Part shown: positions 18,494 to 26,802 of the stretch, piece after piece | Layout of the letters: the number at the start of each line of letters is the position of its first letter | Position numbering within the stretch: position 1 is the stretch's first letter | Assembly (NCBI RefSeq): GCF_027627475.1 | Contig: NZ_CP115484.1 | Coordinates: forward strand, 2,898,001 to 2,962,000 | Direction of reading: 5' to 3' | Source: Paenibacillus sp. SYP-B4298 | GTDB lineage: Bacteria > Bacillota > Bacilli > Paenibacillales > Paenibacillaceae | Length of the DNA: 64,000 bases | Notes under the pieces: model-generated | Told to the model about the DNA's origin: nothing | Databases searched by the model: none | The model's input: only the letters and a program-made list of their open reading frames with translations | Position numbers and translations under genes: made by a program

Positions 18494-19660
18494 ATGAAGA
18501 AAAAGCAGGAGCAGGCTCGGGGCAGGCCGGATTTTTTGCTGTTGATCTTGACGCTTTTACTGGTCGGCTTCGGCCTGGTCATGGTCTTCAGCGCCAGCTC
18601 CAATATTGCTGTTGTATCGGATAAGTTTGGACGCGACGCATTTTATTTTGTGAAAAGGCAGCTTCTCTTTGCTGGCGTAGGCACCATCGGGCTGTTCCTG
18701 TTGATGAACATTTCGTATGAACGCTACAAAAAGCTGTTTTTTCTCTATTTTATTTTCGTGATCATCCTGCTCATCCTCGTTCCGATTGTCGGGGTGGAGC
18801 GCAACGGGGCCAAGAGCTGGCTAGGCATCGGCACCTTCGGCATTCAGCCGACAGAATTCGCCAAGCTGGCCATCATCTTGTATCTGGGTCGACTCATTAC
18901 GAAGAAGGGCGAGAAGTTTCGCGATTTCAAGCGCGGACTTCTCCCCGTCTATGTCATCGTCGGATTAGTCTGCTCCCTCATCATGCTCCAGCCCGACCTC
19001 GGCTCCTGCCTCATCCTGGCGATGTGCGCCGGTATTATGATTATCGCGGGCGGCTCCAACCTGAAGCAGGTCTTTTATTCGGGCATTATGATCAGCCTGG
19101 TGGTGGCGCTGGCCGTCAGCATCTCTATAACCGTCGCCCCTGAGAAATGGGGATATCGGATCGACCGCTTCACATCGTTTTTGCATCCGCTAGAAAATTA
19201 TAAGACAAGCGGCTATCATTTGTCTCACTCCCTGTTCGCACTAGGTCACGGCGGCTTTTCCGGTGCCGGCTTCGGGGCGGGTGTGCAGAAGCTGCACTAT
19301 TTGCCTTATCCTTATAATGACTTCATCTTTGCTGTCATCGCCGAGGAACTAGGCTTCATCGGTAGTCTGCTGTTCCTGGCCTGCTATTTGCTGTTCATAT
19401 GGAGAGGTCTCATTATTGCACTGCGCTGCCCGGACCTCTATGGTACGGTGGTCGGTACGGGCGTCATTAGTTTGATCGCCATTCAGGCCATCATCAATAT
19501 CGGCGGGGTAACCGGCATCATGCCGATTACGGGCGTACCGCTGCCGTTAATCAGCTATGGGGGCTCATCGCTGCTGGTCACATTGGCGAGCGTGGGCATA
19601 TTGCTGAGCATATCACGCATATCCCACCCCAAGGAGACGACGAATCCACGCACTCGGTAA
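18494..19660 (+). CDS. ftsW: FtsW/RodA/SpoVE-family peptidoglycan polymerase
   Basis: A 388-residue SEDS glycosyltransferase with about ten membrane helices. Family hallmarks are NGAKSWLGIG, QPTEFAKLAIILYLGRL, LQPDLGSCLILA (catalytic Asp), PYPYNDFIFAVIAEELGF and the C-terminal TGVPLPLISYGGSS. It polymerises lipid II at the septum together with a class B PBP. The ATG at 18494 follows GGGGG by 8 nt. A bidirectional terminator follows. FtsW is favoured over RodA by likeness, and SpoVE is a less likely alternative. Confidence 0.87.
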   Translation: MKKKQEQARGRPDFLLLILTLLLVGFGLVMVFSASSNIAVVSDKFGRDAFYFVKRQLLFAGVGTIGLFLLMNISYERYKKLFFLYFIFVIILLILVPIVGVERNGAKSWLGIGTFGIQPTEFAKLAIILYLGRLITKKGEKFRDFKRGLLPVYVIVGLVCSLIMLQPDLGSCLILAMCAGIMIIAGGSNLKQVFYSGIMISLVVALAVSISITVAPEKWGYRIDRFTSFLHPLENYKTSGYHLSHSLFALGHGGFSGAGFGAGVQKLHYLPYPYNDFIFAVIAEELGFIGSLLFLACYLLFIWRGLIIALRCPDLYGTVVGTGVISLIAIQAIINIGGVTGIMPITGVPLPLISYGGSSLLVTLASVGILLSISRISHPKETTNPRTR

Positions 19661-19668
19661 GCACAAAA

Positions 19669-19700
19669 AAGGAGCAGTGCCTCATCAGCGACTGCTCCTT
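19669..19700. terminator. Bidirectional terminator between ftsW and asp23-like gene
   Basis: AAGGAGCAGT (19669-19678) pairs with ACTGCTCCTT (19691-19700). On the plus strand CTTATTTTG follows, and on the minus strand TTTTTTGTGC. It can serve both convergent genes. Confidence 0.85.
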
Positions 19701-19710
19701 CTTATTTTGT

Positions 19711-20097
19711 TTATTTGACCCGATGAGGTAATTCCTCCGACTGCTGCTCCTCATCCTTGAAGATGACGCCCTCTACCTTCACATTCACCTCGACGACATT
19801 CAAGCCTGTCATATTCTCAACGGCCTCGCGCACATTCCCTTGGAGAACACGACATACCTCCTGAATGGGGATGCCATACTGTACGATAATCCTCAGATCA
19901 ATAGCGGCCTCCAACTGGCCGACCTCTACCGATACGCCCTTTTGAACGTTTCTGCCGCTCAGACGTTTGGCCAAGCCCTCCGAGATGCCGCCTGACATGG
20001 CTGCAACGCCTGGTGTTTCCAGCGCTGCAAGCCCAGCGATAGTAGAAACAACATCATCAGAAATTCTAATAACACCTGTATTAATATCTTCGGTCAT
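19711..20097 (-). CDS. Asp23/Gls24-family envelope stress protein
   Basis: A 128-residue protein of the Asp23/Gls24 (DUF322) family. It has VIRISDDVVSTIAGLAALE at the N-terminus and the typical VNVKVEGVIF near the C-terminus. Relatives (YqhY, YloU, AmaP-associated Asp23) are abundant cytosolic proteins linked to cell-envelope homeostasis and fatty-acid regulation. GAGGAG lies upstream of the ATG. It is monocistronic and convergent with ftsW. Confidence 0.88.
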   Translation of the reverse strand: MTEDINTGVIRISDDVVSTIAGLAALETPGVAAMSGGISEGLAKRLSGRNVQKGVSVEVGQLEAAIDLRIIVQYGIPIQEVCRVLQGNVREAVENMTGLNVVEVNVKVEGVIFKDEEQQSEELPHRVK

Positions 20098-20240
20098 TCG
20101 GCCTCACTCCTCATCTTCCATATATTTTTATTGTACTGGATGAACTGAGAGGAAGCAAATCAACCCTGCAAAAACAGATTCTTGTTAAAAATCAGCTCGA
20201 CAGGTTATAATATCCTATACTATAAGCCGAGGTGGACATC

Positions 20241-21299
20241 TTGAGAAAATATGGATTTTATATCGCCCTTGTGGCCAGCTTTCTGCTGAGCGGCATCGCT
20301 CACTATGCCAACTGGAGCATGCTGCTGCAGTTTGGATTCTCTGCGCTCGCCATTCTATTTGTAGCGGGCTTCCTGGGGAAAGCGACGGAGAGCGTTGCGC
20401 ATTACGCCGGACAACGGCTCGGCGGCTTTCTGAACGCAACCTTCGGCAATGCCGCCGAGCTGATCATCGCCATCTTTCTCGTTAAGGAAGGTCTGTTCGA
20501 TATGGTCAAGGCCAGTCTCACTGGCGCCATCATCGGCAATCTCCTGCTTGTGCTTGGCCTGAGCGTGCTGCTTGGCGGCCTGAAGTACAAGCAGCAGCAT
20601 TTCAATGTGCACGTTGCCGGACACAACTCCACGCTCATGATCATGGCGGTGATTGGACTGTTCATCCCGGCGGTATTCGTCAAGGCCGAGCATTTCTCCA
20701 TTGAGAAGGATCATCTGCTCAGCCTCTCCATCGCTGGCATTCTGATCGTCTCTTACATTCTCTGGCTGATCTTCTCGATGATTACGCACAAGGATCTGCT
20801 TGCCGATGAGGAGAACGCTTCAGACCATGGAGAGGAGCCCGCCTGGTCGAAGCGCGTATCGATCCTGTTCCTTGTCCTGGCTACGGTCATGGTTGCACTG
20901 GTCAGTGAATGGCTCGTGGGGACACTGGACTCGTTCTCGGAGCGCTTTGGACTATCGGAGCTGTTCATCGGCGCCTTCGTCATTGCCATCATCGGCAATG
21001 CTGCCGAGCATAGCGCGGCAGTCATGCTTGCCATGAAGAACAAGATTGGCGCTGCGGTGGAGATCGCGATCGGGAGCAGCCTGCAGATTGCCCTGTTTGT
21101 TGCGCCCGTGCTCATCCTGGTGAGCGCATTGTTTGGTCAGACGATGGACATCCTGTTCACGCCGATCGAGCTGACAGCGATTGCGGTATCTGTCTTCATC
21201 GCCAAGTCCATCTCCAAGGACGGCTCAACGAACTGGTATGAAGGGGTATTGCTGCTGATGGTCTATGTCATTCTCGGCATCGCGTTTTATCTCGTATAG
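20241..21299 (+). CDS. cax: Calcium/proton exchanger (CaCA superfamily, Cax)
   Basis: A 352-residue antiporter with about 11 membrane helices. The two CaCA alpha repeats are visible: GGFLNATFGNAAELIIAIFL and GAFVIAIIGNAAEHSAAVMLA, each with the GNAAE signature and its essential Glu. It exports Ca2+ in exchange for protons. An acidic cytoplasmic linker (about residues 185-210) divides the halves. I prefer the TTG at 20241, five nt after AGGTGG, over the GTG at 20232 that lies inside it. A terminator follows. Confidence 0.9.
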   Translation: MRKYGFYIALVASFLLSGIAHYANWSMLLQFGFSALAILFVAGFLGKATESVAHYAGQRLGGFLNATFGNAAELIIAIFLVKEGLFDMVKASLTGAIIGNLLLVLGLSVLLGGLKYKQQHFNVHVAGHNSTLMIMAVIGLFIPAVFVKAEHFSIEKDHLLSLSIAGILIVSYILWLIFSMITHKDLLADEENASDHGEEPAWSKRVSILFLVLATVMVALVSEWLVGTLDSFSERFGLSELFIGAFVIAIIGNAAEHSAAVMLAMKNKIGAAVEIAIGSSLQIALFVAPVLILVSALFGQTMDILFTPIELTAIAVSVFIAKSISKDGSTNWYEGVLLLMVYVILGIAFYLV

Positions 21300-21366
21300 G
21301 GCGTAACCCAAGGCTGTTCTGACCACACCTGCTGCAGGAGGCTCATTGAACCTTATTGCGGCTACT

Positions 21367-21397
21367 GAACAACCCACCCTCCAGGGTGAGGTTGTTC
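21367..21397 (+). terminator. Terminator after cax
   Basis: GAACAACC-CACCCT pairs with AGGGTG-A-GGTTGTTC (one bulge, tight loop), followed by TTTTATAT on the plus strand. Confidence 0.75.
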
Positions 21398-21426
21398 TTT
21401 TATATCGGCTCTCGCGCTCAAGATAC

Positions 21427-21464
21427 AAAAAGAGTAGTCTCTGTGGAGAGAGACTACTCTTTTT
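21427..21464 (-). terminator. Bidirectional-looking terminator overlapping the ylaN stop
   Basis: A perfect 16-bp stem (21427-21442 with 21449-21464) with a GTGGAG loop has A runs and T runs at its bases, so it can act in both directions. The ylaN stop codon (21454-21456) lies inside its arm. Confidence 0.85.
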
Positions 21465-21747
21465 CTTTAAGATCCAACGCTTCATACAACTGCGCTAAAT
21501 TTCTTTCCAGCTTGCTTAAAATCTGCTTGCCTGCGTATTCATCGATCAAGCCGGCGCGCACCGCAAAATCAACCTCGCGAGAAAAGCCATACATCTGCGT
21601 ATCCAGCACTTCCTCATAGAGCGGGCATTTGCGGGTAGCAAGATTCTCCATCTGAACCTCAATCAACAGTTCGATTTTGTTGGCATCCTCCTGGAGAAGC
21701 TGTAGCGCCCTTTGATGCATATGCACCATTACATCCGATGAAGACAT
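21454..21747 (-). CDS. ylaN: YlaN-family protein (DUF1507)
   Basis: A 97-residue YlaN homologue with the conserved segment IELLIEVQMENLATRKCPLY, then EEVLDTQMYGFSREVDFAV. In Staphylococcus aureus YlaN is described as an Fe(II)-binding protein that relieves Fur repression; it is essential in B. subtilis under low iron. The ATG at 21747 has GGGGAG 4 nt upstream; the 21768 start lacks a site. In Bacillus it neighbours ftsW, and here ftsW is two genes away. Its coding end is folded into the terminator. Confidence 0.9.
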   Translation of the reverse strand: MSSSDVMVHMHQRALQLLQEDANKIELLIEVQMENLATRKCPLYEEVLDTQMYGFSREVDFAVRAGLIDEYAGKQILSKLERNLAQLYEALDLKEKE

Positions 21748-21834
21748 GGTACTCCCCCCTGTGCGCATTCTCGCCGTCTTCTATCTTTTATATTAGACGA
21801 TATTGACACAATACACAAGGACAAAACAAGAAAA

Positions 21835-21864
21835 GCCTCCAAACCGCATCATGCGGTCGGGGCC
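21835..21864 (-). terminator. Terminator after HPr-like gene
   Basis: ACCGCA (21843-21848) pairs with TGCGGT (21852-21857), with an outer GCC/GGC clamp. TTTTCTTGTTTT follows on the minus strand. Confidence 0.75.
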
Positions 21865-21886
21865 TCTCATTGCGTAAGCTCAAGTG

Positions 21887-22129
21887 CTATTCGTTGACAA
21901 CTTTAATGTTCAGGCTATGCTTCGCAAAAACTTCAGCCATGGCAGCCTTGGCTTCTTCCGCATCCGCGCCGTGGACATGAAGCTCGTAGGAATGCCCGCT
22001 AACCAGCGTCGTGAACAGTCCTAGGATGCTTTTCACATCGATGTACTTATTCTCCGCCTGGAGAACGATGGAAGACCTAAAACGGTTAGCGGTTTGGGAA
22101 ATGTCTACGATTGCTGCGTTATTGGACAT
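21887..22129 (-). CDS. HPr-family protein lacking the active-site histidine (Crh-like)
   Basis: An 80-residue HPr-fold protein. The C-terminal three quarters align well with HPr: SQTANRFRSS, KYIDVKSILGLF with the HprK-type Ser at residue 34 (Ser46 of HPr), and HVHGADAEEA. The segment holding the first strand and the His15 loop (GxHARPA) is absent; the protein starts MSNNAAIVDIS. It therefore cannot carry PTS phosphate from EI, but could bind CcpA after Ser phosphorylation as Crh does. The start is fixed by GGAGGGG 6 nt before the ATG and a good promoter overlapping any upstream start. It is monocistronic. Confidence 0.85.
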   Translation of the reverse strand: MSNNAAIVDISQTANRFRSSIVLQAENKYIDVKSILGLFTTLVSGHSYELHVHGADAEEAKAAMAEVFAKHSLNIKVVNE

Positions 22130-22169
22130 AAAAATCCCCTCCAAAATTAATCTGTATGAATCTCTACTC

Positions 22170-22198
22170 ATAATACCTTGATTTGACATTACGTTCAA
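22170..22198 (-). promoter_or_regulatory. Sigma-A promoter of the HPr-like gene
   Basis: TTGAAC (22198-22193) and TATTAT (22175-22170) are 17 bp apart on the minus strand, about 40 nt before the ATG. The in-frame upstream ATG (22171) falls in the -10, which excludes it as a start. Confidence 0.7.
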
Positions 22199-22226
22199 TG
22201 GCAATTTGACCAAAAATGATTGGAGC

Positions 22227-23342
22227 TTATGTCAAATGCTCTGGATTGAGCTGCTCTAGCTCAGGAATGACGAACCGCCCATCCTTGCGGATCAGCACAT
22301 CGTCAAAGTACACCTCGCCGCCGCCGTACTCTGGTCGCTGGATGAGCACCAGATCCCAATGAATCGATGAACGATTGCCGTTATCCGTCTGCTCATAAGC
22401 CTGACCCGGCGTGAAGTGCAGGCTTCCCGCGATCTTCTCATCGAAGAGCGTATCCTTCATCGGATGCAAAATATGCGGGTTAAAGCCAAGGCTGAATTCC
22501 CCGATGTAACGAGCACCCTCGTCAGTGTCCAGAATCTCGTTCAGCCGTTCGCTGTTGCTGCTCGTCGCCTGTACAATCCGCCCCTTCTCGAAGGTAAACG
22601 CAATATTCTCGAAGGTAATGCCTGAATATACCGTAGGCGTATTGTATGTAATTACGCCTTCGACTGAATCCCTGATTGGCGCACTAAAAACCTCGCCATC
22701 CGGGATATTGCGATGCCCGGAGCATAGCTTGGCGCCAATCCCGCGAATCGAGAACGACAGGTCTGTGCCCGGTGAGACGATCCGTACCTTGTCCGTTCGC
22801 TCCATTAGAGCCTTGAGCGGCTCCATGGCCTTCTCCATGCGAGCATAATCCAGGTTGCACACCTTAAAATAAAAATCCTCGAACGCCTCGGTGCTTTGGT
22901 TGGCTAGCTGTGCCATCGAGCTATTCGGGTAGCGCAGGATGACCCACTTCGTATGCTTCACCCGCTGCTCCAGATGAACGGGGTGACGATACAACTGCTC
23001 ATACAGACGCAGCTTGTCCTTGGGCACATCGGAGAGCTCGCTGGCATTATCTCCAGCGCGGATCGCAATATAGCCCTGCATCTGCTTCATCCGGTTCAGA
23101 TCAAGCTGAGTCCACAGCTCCAACTGCTCGCGGGTAGAATGTGTAAGGAGCGAGCGCATTACAGACAGATCCGTCGTCTCCACAAACGGCCGACCGCCGC
23201 GCCTAGCAACCTCCTCGATCAGACATTTCACCAGCTCGCTCTCCGAACCGAACATTTCGATGAGCACATTATCGCCGGGCTGAACATCGATAGAGTAGCC
23301 AACCAGATTCTCAGCCAGCTTTTGCAGTCTGGGATCTCTCAT
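22227..23342 (-). CDS. M29-family aminopeptidase
   Basis: A 371-residue aminopeptidase of family M29 (AmpS/AmpT/PepS). Metal-ligand regions are visible: ITFENIAFTFEKGRIV, IGEFSLGFNPHI and SLHFTPGQAYEQT followed by SSIHWDLVLI, which together hold the Glu, Glu, His, Tyr, His, Asp set of the family. The N-terminal domain includes VQPGDNVLIEMF. It is cytosolic and releases N-terminal residues from peptides. GAGAGG precedes the ATG at 23342. Its stop is 14 nt before the predicted promoter region of the HPr-like gene. Confidence 0.92.
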   Translation of the reverse strand: MRDPRLQKLAENLVGYSIDVQPGDNVLIEMFGSESELVKCLIEEVARRGGRPFVETTDLSVMRSLLTHSTREQLELWTQLDLNRMKQMQGYIAIRAGDNASELSDVPKDKLRLYEQLYRHPVHLEQRVKHTKWVILRYPNSSMAQLANQSTEAFEDFYFKVCNLDYARMEKAMEPLKALMERTDKVRIVSPGTDLSFSIRGIGAKLCSGHRNIPDGEVFSAPIRDSVEGVITYNTPTVYSGITFENIAFTFEKGRIVQATSSNSERLNEILDTDEGARYIGEFSLGFNPHILHPMKDTLFDEKIAGSLHFTPGQAYEQTDNGNRSSIHWDLVLIQRPEYGGGEVYFDDVLIRKDGRFVIPELEQLNPEHLT

Positions 23343-23456
23343 CTACACGCCTCTCTTTATTTTGGTATCGTTTTCTTTCTCATCATATCATGACAAGCTG
23401 CAAACAGCCAGCGCGACTTTGGCAACGATTCAGTCCCCAAGTCCGCTGGCTGCCGC

Positions 23457-25412
23457 TTAACCGACAAACACCCGGTTTCGTCCCGTCTTCTTCGCCTCGT
23501 ACAATGCCATATCGGCACGATAGAACAGCGATTCGACGCTAATCTTATCATCCTGTCCCCGCCACTCTGATACGCCGCAGGAGACCGTGACCGTAGGTGT
23601 CGTCTGACCGCACACTCTCGCCCGGATACGTTCGGCTACTCTAGAGGCCTGCTCTGTCGTCACCTTGGGCAGATAGACTGCGAGCTCCTCCCCGCCCCAG
23701 CGCGCTGCAATATCGCTGTCCCGGATGACAGAGCGGATAATGCCGCTTACTTGTGTTAGAATTTCGTCGCCCACCTGATGCCCATAGGTGTCGTTCACTT
23801 GCTTGAAATGGTCAATATCCACCAGCACCAGCGCCCCCAGCTCATCCTGGCGTTGCCTGGCCTGGATCTGCTCATCCAAATAATGCCGTGCATGAAGGCC
23901 GGTCAGATGGTCGGTGATGACCATTCGCCTCACCTCTGAATGCAGAGATGCATTCGTAATGGCCAAGCCAATATGGGTAGCCAGCACCTGCAGCAGCTTG
24001 TAATTGTCATAGGAGAAAAAGTGCGGCCTGCGATGGGTCAGCAAAATAGCTCCAAGCACCTCTGCATTGACCAGCATCGGCGTCGCAATCAGCGACTGCG
24101 AGTCGGTCAGATGCATGAGCTTGGACGATATAGCTGTTCGATCCGAATAATCCGAGACGATGAGCGCTTCCTTCGTCTTTAATATTTTGCCGCAAAAGCC
24201 GTAGTCTCCGGCAAATCGCTGATTTAGCAGCTCTTCCTTATTGGTAGACAGCACGACAAATTCGTTGCTTACCTTGTCGTACTGCAGCACACAGCAATAG
24301 TCCGCATGAAAGATCTGCAGCAGCTCCGCTGTAGCAAACTGGATGATTTCCTTCAACTGCAGCGACTGATTGAGGCGCTTAGTCAGTTCATTAATTAATT
24401 GCAGCTCATGGATCAATACATTGGACTGCTCATACAGCTTCGCATTCTCGAAGGCTGAGCCAGCCGTCTCCGCCAGCATGACGACATCCGGCAAAGCAGC
24501 CTCCTCCCAGCTCTCTTTGGCAATAGTAAGACGAATCACGCCATAGATCGCCTGCTTGCCCGCCATGGGCACGGCAATCAGGAGATCACCATTCTCCTGA
24601 TCAAGCTTCATCGGCTTCCCGCCCAGAAACGAGCGAGCGCATATGTCATTGCTATGATGCTTAAAGCTTAGAAGCTGCACACGTACATGCACATTGGCGT
24701 AATCCTGAGACAAGAAGAGATCCACATGCGAGCTTGGATAGAGCAGCTCTAGCGAGTGCATAATTTCATTTAATACAGAGGTTACATTAATCTGATCGTG
24801 AAGCCGCTTGGTCGCCAGCAATAGCGCCTCTCTTCGCTGTGCTTCCTTCATCGATTGCTGCTGCTCAAGCATGAGCTGCTGTATATACATATGCTCCAGA
24901 CGATGGAACAGGCAGGAGCGAAAGTGTCTGGCCGCCGCTACAAGCTCCTCTGCCCGCAGCACCTTGCTCCCCCACTGAATCATCCCCAGCACAGCGATCG
25001 AGCGCCCCGTACTGCGTAGCCGAATAGGAACCGCTCTCAAGCAGGTGTTGACGATGATTACCCCTAGCTCGAAGGGCTGCCATTGCTGCTGGAGAGTGCC
25101 TGAGTCCTGCGCCTCCTGGACGATAGCCCGAAGCTGCTCCTTTAATGCCTCACCATAATAGGAGGCTTCAGTATCCTCCCCATTCAATTGCGACACTTCA
25201 GCACCGTTGCCATCAAACAGCACCGTTACATAGTTTCCGCCCAATCCCGGGATTTCTGTGCTCCATTGCTGGAAGCTCTCCTTCAGAAGATCTGGGCCCA
25301 AAGCCTCTGACCGATCATCCAGACCCGCGTATGAGCATGAATCATGCAACGGGCTGTTCAACACGAAGGTCTCGCCATCATGCGGGCGTATCTCTTCAGC
25401 CATACGCAGCAC
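23457..25412 (-). CDS. GAF-domain diguanylate cyclase
   Basis: A 651-residue cytosolic signalling protein. After an uncharacterised N-terminal region (1-190) come a helix with EQQQSMKEAQRREALLLATK, two GAF-like domains (about 200-320 and 345-480), and a GGDEF domain at the C-terminus. The active site is GGEEL and the inhibitory RxxD I-site is present as RDSD five residues before it. It should make c-di-GMP with product inhibition. There is no membrane segment. The start may be the GTG at 25412 or the ATG at 25403; AAAGGA fits the GTG better. Confidence 0.9.
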   Translation of the reverse strand: MLRMAEEIRPHDGETFVLNSPLHDSCSYAGLDDRSEALGPDLLKESFQQWSTEIPGLGGNYVTVLFDGNGAEVSQLNGEDTEASYYGEALKEQLRAIVQEAQDSGTLQQQWQPFELGVIIVNTCLRAVPIRLRSTGRSIAVLGMIQWGSKVLRAEELVAAARHFRSCLFHRLEHMYIQQLMLEQQQSMKEAQRREALLLATKRLHDQINVTSVLNEIMHSLELLYPSSHVDLFLSQDYANVHVRVQLLSFKHHSNDICARSFLGGKPMKLDQENGDLLIAVPMAGKQAIYGVIRLTIAKESWEEAALPDVVMLAETAGSAFENAKLYEQSNVLIHELQLINELTKRLNQSLQLKEIIQFATAELLQIFHADYCCVLQYDKVSNEFVVLSTNKEELLNQRFAGDYGFCGKILKTKEALIVSDYSDRTAISSKLMHLTDSQSLIATPMLVNAEVLGAILLTHRRPHFFSYDNYKLLQVLATHIGLAITNASLHSEVRRMVITDHLTGLHARHYLDEQIQARQRQDELGALVLVDIDHFKQVNDTYGHQVGDEILTQVSGIIRSVIRDSDIAARWGGEELAVYLPKVTTEQASRVAERIRARVCGQTTPTVTVSCGVSEWRGQDDKISVESLFYRADMALYEAKKTGRNRVFVG

Positions 25413-25615
25413 CCTGTTCCTTTCGTCTTCTCCATTAAATGAAAAATAGTTATAGAGATTACGATATAATATTATTAATCATACTTCATTTTCATGAAGA
25501 ATGCACTAATCTAGTAGGGAAATAAAGGACTTTTGATGCATTGTTTACAATTGGGGAAAAGTGAATGTCGAAAATTATCGAATAGAAAGGAAACTTCTGC
25601 GGCAGGCGGTTTCCC

Positions 25616-25643
25616 TTGACATGCATACCTGTTTTCCTATAAA
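25616..25643 (+). promoter_or_regulatory. Sigma-A promoter of rpsD
   Basis: A consensus TTGACA (25616-25621) and TATAAA (25638-25643) are separated by 16 bp, with upstream AT-rich sequence. Strong promoters like this are usual for ribosomal protein genes. Confidence 0.75.
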
Positions 25644-25649
25644 ATTTAT

Positions 25650-25850
25650 AGTTGGATAAAGGGTATAGAGTTTTGTGTCACCCTCATGGTTGTTTTGCTG
25701 ATAGACCTGCGGCTGATGTGTCTGTCAGAGTTCTGTGAACTGTATGGTGTTGTCTGTTCCTGCTTGCAGGGGAGCTTCCCATCACCAATCCAACCGGCGA
25801 AACAGAGCCCCTTTTCAAACATTCCATTTGAAGAAGGAGTTTTTACGAGT
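25650..25850 (+). promoter_or_regulatory. Long rpsD leader, candidate S4 autoregulatory RNA
   Basis: About 200 nt of untranslated leader separate the promoter from rpsD. In B. subtilis rpsD is autogenously repressed by S4 binding its own leader. Here GGGGAGCTTCCC can form a hairpin and later GAGCCCC could pair with the GGGGAGC, which would suit a pseudoknot. No structure was computed. Confidence 0.45.
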
Positions 25851-26450
25851 ATGGCACGTTATACAGGACCTAAGTTTAAATTAAGCCGTCGTCTGGGCAT
25901 TTCCCTGAGCGGCTCCGGCAAAGAATTGAAGCGCCCGTTCCCTCCAGGTCAGCATGGCCCAGGACAACGCAAGAAGCTGAGCGGCTATGGCGTTCAATTG
26001 CAAGAGAAACAAAAACTGCGTCACATGTACGGTTTGAACGAGAAGCAATTCCGCAACCTGTTCGACAAAGCTGCTAAGCTGAAAGGTATTGCCGGTGAAA
26101 ACTTCATGTTCTTGCTGGAAAGCCGTCTGGACAACCTCGTATTCCGTCTTGGCTTCTCCAACTCCCGTGCAGGTGCACGTCAACTGGTTGCTCACGGCCA
26201 CATCACTGTTAACGGCAAGAAAGTGGACATCCCGTCCTACACCGTTTCTATTGGCGATGTAATCGGTCTGCGCGAGCGCAGCCGCAGCCTGAAGGCAATC
26301 AAGGAAGCTTTGGAAGGACGCGTTCACATTCCAAACTACCTGGAGTACAATGATGCTGCAATGGAAGGCAAGTTCATCCGCCTGCCTGAGCGCGCTGAGC
26401 TGTCTCAAGAGATCGACGAGAAACAAATCGTCGAGTTCTACAGCCGTTAA
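25851..26450 (+). CDS. rpsD: 30S ribosomal protein S4
   Basis: A 199-residue S4, full length. It begins [18 protein letters not shown], has the S4 RNA-binding domain from [20 protein letters not shown] with [17 protein letters not shown], and ends [11 protein letters not shown]4 binds 16S rRNA early in small-subunit assembly. It lacks the four N-terminal zinc-binding cysteines, so it is the zinc-independent type. AGAAGGAG lies 10 nt before the ATG. A terminator follows directly. Confidence 0.98.
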   Translation: MARYTGPKFKLSRRLGISLSGSGKELKRPFPPGQHGPGQRKKLSGYGVQLQEKQKLRHMYGLNEKQFRNLFDKAAKLKGIAGENFMFLLESRLDNLVFRLGFSNSRAGARQLVAHGHITVNGKKVDIPSYTVSIGDVIGLRERSRSLKAIKEALEGRVHIPNYLEYNDAAMEGKFIRLPERAELSQEIDEKQIVEFYSR

Positions 26451-26466
26451 TTTTATTGTCTCCATC

Positions 26467-26498
26467 AAATCCAGCTCCTCCATGTGGGAGCTGGATTT
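26467..26498 (+). terminator. Terminator after rpsD
   Basis: A perfect 12-bp stem (26467-26478 with 26487-26498) with an 8-nt loop runs into TTTTTTG. Confidence 0.9.
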
Positions 26499-26586
26499 TT
26501 TGTGTCCGTGTAGAGCTGTGTTGAGCTCCATAACGACAAGGTCATGGCATGAGTCCGCCACGACCCGCACCGCTCCACATATAGCA

Positions 26587-26620
26587 CAAGGCGGTGCAGA
26601 CTACTGCCCGCACCGCCTTG
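26587..26620. other. Hairpin abutting repeat copy D
   Basis: CAAGGCGGTGC (26587-26597) pairs with GCACCGCCTTG (26610-26620). Its 3' arm runs into the left end of repeat D. It may be the old end of the flotillin operon, since the T tract is missing. Confidence 0.55.
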
Positions 26621-26785
26621 GATGTGTATGCAAACTCCGCAAGGAGCAGATGTTGCCGAATTTTTATTCCATGCCAGGCGCTTTTTCGCAGGCGTACCGG
26701 GGGGTACGCCTGCGAAAAGCAACGCAGCAGGGGGCGAAAAGGCGGGGGATAGATGCCCTTATGCGGGTTTGCATACACGCCCTAG
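26617..26785 (-). repeat. Palindromic repeat family, copy D
   Basis: A 169-bp copy in reverse orientation relative to copies A-C. It lies between the rpsD terminator and the flotillin stop. The core GGCGTACC-GGGG-GGTACGCC is perfectly palindromic and extends to TCGCAGGCGTACC. The terminal arms read GTGTATGCAAAC and GTTTGCATACAC instead of GTGTCTGAAAAC and GTTTTCAGACAC, so both arms changed together. Confidence 0.85.
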
Positions 26786-26802
26786 CCCCCACGTTACACT
26801 TT

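Noticed and set aside
22130-22213. Upstream in-frame starts that would give the HPr-like protein an N-terminal strand
   Set aside because: The nearer one lies in the -10 of a good promoter, and the ATG at 22129 has a textbook ribosome site.
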